From Candidatus Thorarchaeota archaeon (GTDB taxonomy: Archaea > Asgardarchaeota > Thorarchaeia > Thorarchaeales > Thorarchaeaceae), in the NCBI GenBank assembly GCA_018238825.1, contig JABCSP010000158.1, forward strand, positions 1 through 5,716: a stretch of 5,716 nucleotides of DNA. The letters are read 5' to 3'. A program made the translations under genes and the position numbers. Below the pieces are notes generated by a model. The model ran no database searches. It was not told where the DNA came from and saw nothing but the letters and a program-made list of their open reading frames with translations. Numbering within the stretch: position 1 is the first letter of the stretch; every line of letters begins with the position of its first letter. This document shows positions 1-4,875 of the stretch, piece by piece.

Positions 1-1
1 A

Positions 2-298
2 ACTGTTGCGCCTGAACCAGAAAAAGTGGCCAAGGAAGAACCAACAATTGTTGAGGATAAGAAGAAATCAAAGAAGAGCAAGAAGAGTACCGAAGAGGTA
101 AAACCTGAACCTGCTGCAGTGGAACCAGAACCTGAAGAAGTGGTTGAAAAGAAGAAATCAAAGAAGCAGAAGAAGAGCAAAGAAGAGAAAGAACCAGAAC
201 CTACTCCTGCTGTAGAAACCGAAACTGAAAAAGTGGTTGATGAAGAACCAGAAGCTCCCAAAACCGAAGAAACTTCTGAAGAAGCCGCTAAAGAATAA
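2..298 (+). CDS. C-terminal fragment of a protein with a Lys/Glu/Pro-rich repetitive tail (5' end outside window)
   Basis: The reading frame is open from base 2 to a TAA at 296-298, giving 98 codons, and it probably continues upstream. A GTG at 26 could be read as a start, but no ribosome site precedes it, and the residues before it (VAPEPEK) match the repeat pattern that follows, so I treat this as the end of a larger gene. The visible part is entirely low complexity: blocks of KKKSKK alternate with acidic PEP-rich blocks (VEPEPEE, VETETEK), ending in a Glu-rich stretch. There is no membrane segment, Cys/His cluster or catalytic motif. Such tails are usually disordered; the mixed basic and acidic blocks could mediate RNA, DNA or protein contacts, but that is inference. 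The gene is on the same strand as the transporter that follows after a 53-base gap. The family cannot be named because the folded part is not in the window. Confidence 0.65.
   Translation, partial: TVAPEPEKVAKEEPTIVEDKKKSKKSKKSTEEVKPEPAAVEPEPEEVVEKKKSKKQKKSKEEKEPEPTPAVETETEKVVDEEPEAPKTEETSEEAAKE
59..241 (+). repeat. Two tandem in-frame copies of a ~30-codon coding repeat
   Basis: Copy one spans 59-148 (30 codons) and copy two 149-241 (31 codons). Each copy begins KKKSKK, continues with another Lys/Ser block, then EE, then a PEP motif, an AVE.E.E block and VV followed by an acidic residue. The similarity also shows in the DNA, because both copies start AAGAAGAAATCAAAGAAG. The bases before 59 (VAPEPEKVAKEEP in protein) resemble the end of a further, more diverged copy, so the array probably continues upstream. 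Confidence 0.75.
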
Positions 299-326
299 TC
301 ACACACAATGTCGATACTATCCGCAA

Positions 327-337
327 GTGATTATCAC
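327..337. promoter_or_regulatory. 11-bp perfect palindrome before the transporter-RAM operon (candidate operator)
   Basis: GTGAT-T-ATCAC is a perfect inverted repeat with 5-bp arms and a single central base. It ends immediately before the GAGGGG ribosome site at 338-343. A regulator bound here could block transcription or translation of the downstream pair; Lrp/AsnC-family regulators, whose RAM domain both downstream genes carry, bind short imperfect palindromes. Five-base arms are common by chance, so only the position makes this interesting. Confidence 0.25.
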
Positions 338-343
338 GAGGGG
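338..343 (+). promoter_or_regulatory. Ribosome binding site that decides the transporter start
   Basis: GAGGGG sits 8 bases before the ATG at 352 but only 2 bases before the in-frame GTG at 346. The spacing selects ATG 352 and makes the GTG an unlikely initiator. Confidence 0.7.
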
Positions 344-351
344 CTGTGTTA

Positions 352-1611
352 ATGAGCAGTAGAAGCCAGAGACCTGTTAGTCAGAGGTCAAGCACTACGA
401 TATTCTATACTCTAGCTATCGGCTCTGGGGTTCTAAGAGCTCTATCAGTCGTCTTCGATATAGTAGCTATTAACACAATAGACATAGACCCATTGGTCTA
501 CGGAATTCTTGCACAGTGGGTGAGTCTTGTAGTTACTGTTCTATTTGTAGGAATTGTTAGTATTCGCCGAACTGTAGATGGAAGAAAACAATCACTTGGT
601 TACAATCTTGATCCAGACTTTGATAGATTACGAATTCTTCCAAAGAAGCCAATGCTTTATCTCGTTGTATCAGGATTCTTTGCTGCAATATCCACTATTA
701 GCTACTACATCTTAACAGGGGCATCTGATGCATCTGCAGTCCTTCCTTATGGACAGCTAGTTATCATCTACCTGTTAATGGGTGACCTACTGGCTGAGAA
801 GGATACACCCACAATTATCGAGGTTCAATCTGTTGTATCGATACTCTTCGGAGTCTTATTGATTGGAGCCACACCCGGTGGATTCGATATTCCATCACTA
901 CTCCTAGTTCTTGGACCTATGAACATCTCATCCGCCTTTGTGACCTATTATCAACGAAAGACAAAACGATATGAGATTCGTCCAGGTCTCAAAGTGGACT
1001 CGTTGAATATGCGGGTGTGGAGTCTTCTTGTATTGAATTCCGTGATGAGTCTGCTTGTCTTACCTTTGATACCAGCTGATTCTTTGCAGGTAATGATTGA
1101 TAATTTCGTTCCCCTACTTTGGATGATGGTTGGTTCATCATTTACAATTTTTCTGGCGTTGGTAATGTATGCTCGAGCACTTGGAAGAGGCTCAATGTCT
1201 GTTGTAAACTCACTTTCTGCAATTTCTGTCGTGCTAGGAGTTTTCATTACACTGATTGGTAATGCTTTGCTCCCTGGTGCATTTGGAATTATTGAAACTG
1301 ACCCATTCATATGGATTCTTACAATCTTGGGCATTGTACTTGTTATGATTGGGATTGTTGCTCTACAGGCAGCTGATGTACATTCATTAGTCTTGATCAA
1401 GGTGAAACCACTTGTTGGAGACATTCTTCCAGAATTATTTGATATCAAAGGTGTCGAAAAGGTAGCTGCACTTGCTGGGACTCAGGATTACATACTAACA
1501 ATCAAGAGTAGAAACTTGGCAAAAACTAGGACAATGATATTGAACAGAATCCAAAAGATTCCCGGAATCGATGATATTGAAACCTTAGTCGTAATTAAAG
1601 AATTTAGATAA
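352..1611 (+). CDS. EamA/DMT-like ten-helix membrane transporter with C-terminal Lrp/AsnC ligand-binding (RAM) domain
   Basis: The protein has 419 residues from ATG 352. About ten hydrophobic segments can be placed near 17-41, 47-70, 101-121, 128-147, 157-173, 180-200, 221-240, 251-275, 284-307 and 318-338. Charged loops follow the positive-inside rule (RRTVDGRK after helix 2, QRKTKRYEIR after helix 6, ARALGRG after helix 8), giving both ends in the cytoplasm. The 5+5 arrangement and signatures such as SDASAVLPYGQLVII resemble drug/metabolite (EamA) transporters, which move small metabolites. Residues 345-419 form a separate beta-alpha-beta-beta-alpha-beta unit (LVLIKV, GVEKVAALAGTQDYILTI, IQKIPGIDDIETLVVI) matching the RAM ligand-binding domain of Lrp/AsnC regulators, without the DNA-binding part. 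This soluble module would hang in the cytosol. The next gene, 19 bases on, is another RAM domain. I infer a transporter whose activity responds to a small ligand, perhaps an amino acid; the substrate is unknown. Transport function is less certain than the RAM call. Confidence 0.8.
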   Translation: MSSRSQRPVSQRSSTTIFYTLAIGSGVLRALSVVFDIVAINTIDIDPLVYGILAQWVSLVVTVLFVGIVSIRRTVDGRKQSLGYNLDPDFDRLRILPKKPMLYLVVSGFFAAISTISYYILTGASDASAVLPYGQLVIIYLLMGDLLAEKDTPTIIEVQSVVSILFGVLLIGATPGGFDIPSLLLVLGPMNISSAFVTYYQRKTKRYEIRPGLKVDSLNMRVWSLLVLNSVMSLLVLPLIPADSLQVMIDNFVPLLWMMVGSSFTIFLALVMYARALGRGSMSVVNSLSAISVVLGVFITLIGNALLPGAFGIIETDPFIWILTILGIVLVMIGIVALQAADVHSLVLIKVKPLVGDILPELFDIKGVEKVAALAGTQDYILTIKSRNLAKTRTMILNRIQKIPGIDDIETLVVIKEFR

Positions 1612-1630
1612 ATAATGGAGTGAAAAAATA

Positions 1631-1882
1631 ATGGCTGATAGCGTTTTAGCTTACGTACTCATGGAAATTGAGATTGGAAAGACGGATGATGTTGTAGAAA
1701 AGCTTAGGAAAATACCACAAGCAACTAAAATTGCAGTTACAACCGGAGGTTACGATATTGTCGTCCTCCTGGATGTAGTGAATCTTGAGGAGCTATACGA
1801 CATAACCGTTCAACACATTCACAAGATTGCAGGCATCAAAGAAACTCAGACAGCTGTCGTCGAAAAAATGATGACCATCTAA
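1631..1882 (+). CDS. Stand-alone RAM domain protein (Lrp/AsnC ligand-binding domain only)
   Basis: This is an 83-residue soluble protein consisting of one RAM domain and nothing else. Strand one is VLAYVLMEIE, followed by a helix (TDDVVEKLRKIPQ), the central hairpin IAVTTGGYDIVVLLDV, a second helix (LEELYDITVQHIHKIAGI) and the last strand TQTAVVEKM. The G-G-Y-D turn is the place where the family normally has G-x-[YF]-D at the ligand-binding dimer interface. There is no helix-turn-helix, so it cannot bind DNA alone in the usual Lrp way. Free RAM proteins are known in archaea and bacteria, where they oligomerise and bind amino acids or modulate Lrp proteins. It starts at ATG 1631 behind GGAGTG (1617-1622, 8-base spacing), 19 bases after the transporter-RAM fusion, so the two are almost certainly co-transcribed. 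I infer that it may assemble with the RAM tail of the transporter. Confidence 0.88.
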   Translation: MADSVLAYVLMEIEIGKTDDVVEKLRKIPQATKIAVTTGGYDIVVLLDVVNLEELYDITVQHIHKIAGIKETQTAVVEKMMTI

Positions 1883-1935
1883 TATTACTATAACCATCCG
1901 TTTGCCCATCTGAGTAAATGCCCCATTCAAACACG

Positions 1936-1945
1936 TTTTAATATT
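1936..1945 (+). promoter_or_regulatory. TATA-like box upstream of the ABC exporter operon
   Basis: TTTTAATATT lies in the 115-base gap before the ATPase gene. An archaeal TATA box here would place transcription start roughly 25 bases downstream, near 1965, leaving a leader of about 30 bases before ATG 1998. No clear B-recognition element was identified, so this is a positional and compositional call only. Confidence 0.4.
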
Positions 1946-1997
1946 TGGAGTCATATTCCAGCTCAGCGCAAAATCTGGTTGAAATGATATTTGCAGC

Positions 1998-2957
1998 ATG
2001 ATGGTGATTAAATTGGATGAAGTAGTGATTTCTGGACTTACGAAAAAATTTGATGACCTCACAGCAGTCGATCATATTGAATTCAATGTGGCCAAGGGGT
2101 CTATCTATGGGCTTCTCGGGCCAAATGGAGCAGGTAAATCTACGACGATTCGGCTTCTGTGTACTCTACTCAGACCGGATGAAGGAACTGCTACGGTGAG
2201 TGGTTTTGATATCATTGAATCTCCAGTGCAAGTTCGAGAAATAACAGGAGTCTTACCTGAGGAAGGTAATCATACCCTTTACCAGACATTATCTGGATAT
2301 GATAATCTCGAATATTTTGCTAGGCTCTATGATGTTCCTGAAGATGAGATACCTGGACGAATCGAAGAACTACTTACTTTCATGGATTTGTGGGAGCGAA
2401 AGGATGATCCTGCTGGCGAACTCAGCACCGGTAACAGACAGCGTTTGGCACTGTGTAGAGCTTTGTTACACAAACCTAAAGTCCTCCTTTTGGATGAGCC
2501 AACTGCAGCGCTTGATCCTGTTGCAGCAAAGAGAGTTCGCAAACTGATACTTAGCTTCTCTGAGAAATATGGCCAGACCTTTTTCATTAATTCGCACAAC
2601 CTATCTGAAGTACAGCGAATGTGTGATAAAATCGCCATCATTGATGAAGGAAAGATTCTACTCAGTGGGGACACTCAAGAACTTCGAACACGATTTAAAA
2701 CAAGTCAGGATTTTAGAATCCGAGTTGTGGATGATCTGGAGAAGGCGGGTTCAATTGCAGAATCGTTGGACTTTGTAACTTCTTTGAAAAAGGAGGCTGA
2801 CACCATCGTTGTCACTATCGAAGATCCATTCACTAATAATTCCATGCTAATGCAATCTCTATTGTCCCAAGGAATCAAAATAGTGGAATTTGCTGAAGAA
2901 GAAGCAACCCTGGAAGATCTCTATCTTGACGTAATCAAAGAAGGAGGTGCCAAGTAA
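1998..2957 (+). CDS. ABC transporter ATP-binding protein, NatA/DrrA-like exporter type
   Basis: This 319-residue cytoplasmic ATPase energises the permease encoded next. Its nucleotide-binding domain is complete: Walker A GPNGAGKST (41-49), Q-loop position occupied by Glu in GVLPEE (84-89), signature STGNRQR (143-149), Walker B VLLLDE (162-167), D-loop ALD (171-173) and the switch His in NSHNLSE (H200). Glu in place of the Q-loop Gln and STG instead of LSGG are common in the NatA/DrrA group. Residues from about 232 form the C-terminal extension of that group, ending in the typical TLEDLYLDVI. An in-frame TGA at 1980-1982 limits the start to ATG 1998 or the adjacent ATG 2001; neither has a good ribosome site, so initiation may rely on a short leader. 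The stop overlaps the permease start by one base. The substrate cannot be told; candidates for this group include sodium, drugs and lipids. Confidence 0.93.
   Translation: MMVIKLDEVVISGLTKKFDDLTAVDHIEFNVAKGSIYGLLGPNGAGKSTTIRLLCTLLRPDEGTATVSGFDIIESPVQVREITGVLPEEGNHTLYQTLSGYDNLEYFARLYDVPEDEIPGRIEELLTFMDLWERKDDPAGELSTGNRQRLALCRALLHKPKVLLLDEPTAALDPVAAKRVRKLILSFSEKYGQTFFINSHNLSEVQRMCDKIAIIDEGKILLSGDTQELRTRFKTSQDFRIRVVDDLEKAGSIAESLDFVTSLKKEADTIVVTIEDPFTNNSMLMQSLLSQGIKIVEFAEEEATLEDLYLDVIKEGGAK
2942..2949 (+). promoter_or_regulatory. Strong ribosome binding site for the ABC permease, inside the ATPase gene
   Basis: AGGAGGTG is a near-complete anti-16S match, 7 bases before ATG 2957. It encodes part of the last codons of the ATPase, so the permease can be translated efficiently and is coupled to the upstream gene. 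Confidence 0.8.
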
Positions 2958-3709
2958 TGGCTTTGTACAAATCTATTCTTGTTGCAAAAGCAGACCTCAA
3001 AATGGCAATGAAGGTTAAAATGGTAAGATATGGGCTCATTGGAATTGGTGCCCTTGGACCAATAACGATGCTTGTAACAGTTGCCTTGATGGTCTACGGA
3101 GACCCCGTCATTGGAGTACTTATTCTACCATCGATTAGTGCGATACTTGCACCCATGTTAGGAATGATTGCCATTATTCCTGCGTCAATGATAGCAGCTA
3201 ATGCATTAGTGGGTGAGAAAGAAATGAATACACTTGAACCCCTATTGAGCACACCACTCACAGACCGTGAATTATTGATTGGCAAGCTCCTGAGTTCGTT
3301 CATTCCCAGTATGGCTCTTCTCTTGGGTTCGATTTTAGTTTCCGAGATTGGAACATTCATTATCCTTAGGTCCGTTGGGGCTGAATTCATACTCGTACCT
3401 GGTATACCCGGATTATTCCTGTTGCTTACAGCTGGACCCACATTAATCGTAGCCATCGTATCGATTATGATTCTAATTAGTGGAAGAGTAAAGCGTGTCT
3501 ATGAAGCCTATCAGACTTCTGGTGCTGTCGTAATGGTTTTCATCCTACCAATGATGATACCCACTATGACAATGGGAGCCGGGACTGTTGATATGAATTC
3601 AGTTTGGATGTGGAATATCATCACATTCTTGATTACTCTAGTTATCGCTGCGAGTACTTGGGCTTTGGCGGTACGAAAATTCAATCGAGATACAATGATT
3701 TCTATGTAA
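2957..3709 (+). CDS. ABC-2 type transporter permease
   Basis: The protein has 250 residues and about six membrane helices, near 25-46, 59-82, 113-134, 152-175, 188-206 and 217-238. Between helices two and three lies the motif GEKEMNTLEPLLSTPL..ELLIGK (86-110), the cytoplasmic coupling segment typical of ABC-2 permeases, which contacts the ATPase. The first external loop is very short (around YGDPV), so the large extracytoplasmic domain of NatB-type subunits is missing and the protein is closer in size to DrrB-like or other minimal ABC-2 subunits; two copies probably pair with two ATPases. Its ATG overlaps the TAA of the ATPase gene (TAATG), showing a two-gene operon with coupled translation, closed by the terminator that follows. 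Export is the expected direction for this class because no substrate-binding protein gene is present, but the cargo is unknown. Confidence 0.88.
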   Translation: MALYKSILVAKADLKMAMKVKMVRYGLIGIGALGPITMLVTVALMVYGDPVIGVLILPSISAILAPMLGMIAIIPASMIAANALVGEKEMNTLEPLLSTPLTDRELLIGKLLSSFIPSMALLLGSILVSEIGTFIILRSVGAEFILVPGIPGLFLLLTAGPTLIVAIVSIMILISGRVKRVYEAYQTSGAVVMVFILPMMIPTMTMGAGTVDMNSVWMWNIITFLITLVIAASTWALAVRKFNRDTMISM

Positions 3710-3755
3710 ATTGGAAGGAGGGCTACTTTCTTGCCCTCTTCTAATTTCATTTTTT
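3709..3755 (+). terminator. Hairpin plus T-run terminator after the ABC operon
   Basis: The left arm (3709-3723, ending GGAGGGC) pairs with the right arm (3733-3746, starting GCCCTCTTC) over about 14 bp, including one G-T pair and one bulged G at 3717/3718, around a 9-base loop. A run of six T follows at 3750-3755. The hairpin begins at the last base of the permease stop codon. It sits between convergent genes, but only the plus-strand side has a T-run, so it is oriented for the ABC operon. Confidence 0.75.
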
Positions 3756-3761
3756 AGATTA

Positions 3762-4289
3762 TTAGTCCTGTATTTTCTTCAATCCTGTAGGATATCGTTT
3801 TGCTAGGTCTCTGTAGATTTGCTTGAATTTCACAAGCTCTGCTCGATGATTATCCTTCACATCACCAATTACTTTGGCAGGAACTCCCACTGCAATTCTC
3901 TCGTTTGGAATCTCAAACCTTGCCCGTACCACTGCACCTTCCCCTACGATTGCCCAGCTTCCAATTATTGCATAATCTGAAACAATCGCACCCATTCCGA
4001 TTACAGCGTCATCTCTTATTGTTGCGTTATGAATAATACATCCATGGCCAAGAGTTACATTATCCCCAATCATCGTATTCTCATTAGGACGAGCATGAAT
4101 AACCACGTTATCCTGAACACTAACTCCATCACCGATCTTAATCTCCCCATAATCGCCTTTTACAACTGCCCCGGGAGCTATGTACCACTCTTCTCCAATT
4201 GTAACTTTTCCAATCACTGAAGCGGTGTGACTAATGTAACTACTCTTTCCGATGATGGGAATCCTCTTCTCAAACTCATAAACACCCAT
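3762..4289 (-). CDS. Gamma carbonic anhydrase family / hexapeptide-repeat (left-handed beta-helix) protein
   Basis: The protein has 175 residues, typical for YrdA/PaaY/CamH-type proteins. Hexapeptide repeats run from about residue 20 to 140 (VIGKVT, IGDGVS, IGDNVT, VIGMGA, VGEGAV), followed by the VGVPAKVIG motif and a charged C-terminal helix (145-175). The three metal-binding histidines of gamma carbonic anhydrases are present: H65 in VVIHARP, and H82 and H87 in GHGCIIH with the expected five-residue spacing. D46 and Q59 match conserved active-site positions, but the usual Arg of the R-G-D motif is Lys (K44). The short interval between H65 and H82 means the acidic proton-shuttle loop of Cam is absent. 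It may hydrate CO2 reversibly or use an acyl-CoA-related substrate, as other members do. The start ATG at 4289 has GAGGT six bases upstream. It is convergent with the ABC operon and divergent from the swivelling-domain gene. Confidence 0.88.
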   Translation of the reverse strand: MGVYEFEKRIPIIGKSSYISHTASVIGKVTIGEEWYIAPGAVVKGDYGEIKIGDGVSVQDNVVIHARPNENTMIGDNVTLGHGCIIHNATIRDDAVIGMGAIVSDYAIIGSWAIVGEGAVVRARFEIPNERIAVGVPAKVIGDVKDNHRAELVKFKQIYRDLAKRYPTGLKKIQD

Positions 4290-4326
4290 TTTGAAACCTC
4301 AGTTTACTCTATCATATACTCGTTAT

Positions 4327-4350
4327 TAGGTTAAAGGTCAGAATAACCTA
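4327..4350. promoter_or_regulatory. Inverted repeat in the divergent intergenic region (candidate operator)
   Basis: TAGGTTA at 4327-4333 and its exact complement TAACCTA at 4344-4350 are separated by 10 bases. It lies 37 bases upstream of the minus-strand gene start and 73 bases before the plus-strand TTG start. An arm-to-arm spacing of 17 bp would suit a dimeric regulator that contacts DNA about 1.6 turns apart; the left arm also lies in the AT-rich zone where the minus-strand TATA box could be. Function is inference. Confidence 0.4.
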
Positions 4351-4370
4351 TGCCCGAAACGCATAAGTCC

Positions 4371-4385
4371 TCGATTTCTAATCGA
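4371..4385. promoter_or_regulatory. Second inverted repeat, upstream of the swivelling-domain gene
   Basis: TCGATT-TCT-AATCGA is a perfect inverted repeat with 6-bp arms and a 3-base centre, 24 bases before the GAGGGA ribosome site of the next gene. It could be an operator half-way between the divergent promoters, or a small hairpin in the leader of the plus-strand transcript. Confidence 0.35.
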
Positions 4386-4409
4386 AATGTCCACAGACAT
4401 TGTATAGCA

Positions 4410-4415
4410 GAGGGA
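4410..4415 (+). promoter_or_regulatory. Ribosome binding site selecting a TTG start
   Basis: GAGGGA lies 8 bases before TTG 4424, the same spacing as for the transporter gene and its RAM partner. There is no ATG or GTG in this frame near the N terminus. The other in-frame TTG, at 4400, has no such site and would put the ribosome site within the coding region. Confidence 0.6.
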
Positions 4416-4423
4416 TTTCAAAC

Positions 4424-4810
4424 TTGTCAAAGAAAGAAGATGCATCTCATTTCCCCATTCTACGTGGAGAATCTGTCAGTGAATCTGGAGAATTCTCAGG
4501 AAATGCTAGATTGGTCTGCAAACCAGAGGACCTCGAACGTGAGTGGGCGGCTGATGATATTATTGTACTTGGAAACGATCTTGAATCTTTCTTCAATGAA
4601 AATCCAAAGGCACTTGCAGACTTGTTCAAAACGGTAAGCGTTGTTATATCTGAATTTGGTGAATCTCTTGGTCTATTTGCAACTATAGCAACTGAACACA
4701 TCGCAATTGGTGTTGTAGGTGTAAGGGATGCGACTCATGTGCTTGAAAATGAAATGCATATCAGACTAGAAGCAACTGAAAATCAGTGTGATATATTTTT
4801 CATTGATTAG
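4424..4810 (+). CDS. Stand-alone PEP-utilising-enzyme mobile (swivelling) domain protein, catalytic His apparently lost
   Basis: The protein has 128 residues from TTG 4424. The layout follows the phosphohistidine swivelling domain of PEP synthase, pyruvate phosphate dikinase and enzyme I: ILRGESVSESGEFSGNARLV (12-31) corresponds to the G..VS.G...G.ARVV start, DLEREWAADDIIVLGND (36-52) to the 'DLE..w.gDILV' stretch, VVISEFGES (73-81) to the 'iVte.GG' strand, and ATIATEHIAIGVVGVRDAT (86-104) to 'AIvAReLgIPaVVGv.dAT'. The phosphorylated His expected in GG.tSHaAI falls on Leu84 and the glycine pair is reduced to GE, so the phospho-transfer function should be missing. The ATP-grasp and PEP-binding barrel domains of full enzymes are also absent. 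It may be a binding or regulatory relic, or a subunit of a split complex. It lies divergent from the gamma carbonic anhydrase gene and 65 bases before a membrane protein gene on the same strand. The family call rests on motif pattern only. Confidence 0.68.
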   Translation: MSKKEDASHFPILRGESVSESGEFSGNARLVCKPEDLEREWAADDIIVLGNDLESFFNENPKALADLFKTVSVVISEFGESLGLFATIATEHIAIGVVGVRDATHVLENEMHIRLEATENQCDIFFID

Positions 4811-4864
4811 CTCACGGCATCTCCTATAGACGCTTCAATCATCAAGGCTTTATGTTTCAAATTA

Positions 4865-4869
4865 GAGGT
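4865..4869 (+). promoter_or_regulatory. Ribosome binding site of the last gene
   Basis: GAGGT with a 6-base gap to ATG 4876, identical in sequence and spacing to the site of the gamma carbonic anhydrase gene. An in-frame TGA at 4870-4872 rules out any earlier start. Confidence 0.65.
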
Positions 4870-4875
4870 TGAAGA

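Noticed and set aside
84..94. Lys/Ser-rich tail as a nuclear-localisation-like signal or histone-like protein
   Set aside because: Basic blocks of this kind occur by composition alone, and without the folded part no identity or localisation role can be supported.
346..351. GTG at 346 as the start of the transporter gene
   Set aside because: It is only two bases from the GAGGGG ribosome site, whereas the in-frame ATG at 352 has the usual 8-base spacing.
951..1448. Long antisense open frame opposite the transporter gene
   Set aside because: It lies wholly within a well-supported gene on the other strand, and its translation is Ser/Thr/Ile-rich without fold signals.
3094..3456. Antisense open frame opposite the ABC permease
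   Set aside because: It is the reverse-strand shadow of a hydrophobic coding sequence and has no start context or domain pattern.
4329..4340. AGGTTA-A-AGGTCA direct repeat resembling a eukaryotic receptor half-site pair
   Set aside because: There is no reason for such a factor in this organism; the exact inverted repeat using the same bases is the more economical reading.
4400..4423. TTG at 4400 as the start of the swivelling-domain gene
   Set aside because: No ribosome site precedes it, and the GAGGGA at 4410-4415 is well placed for TTG 4424; the eight extra residues match nothing in the domain.
4350..4637. Open plus-strand frame starting with an ATG just after the inverted repeat
   Set aside because: It overlaps the swivelling-domain gene in another frame, has no ribosome site, and its translation has no recognisable domain pattern.
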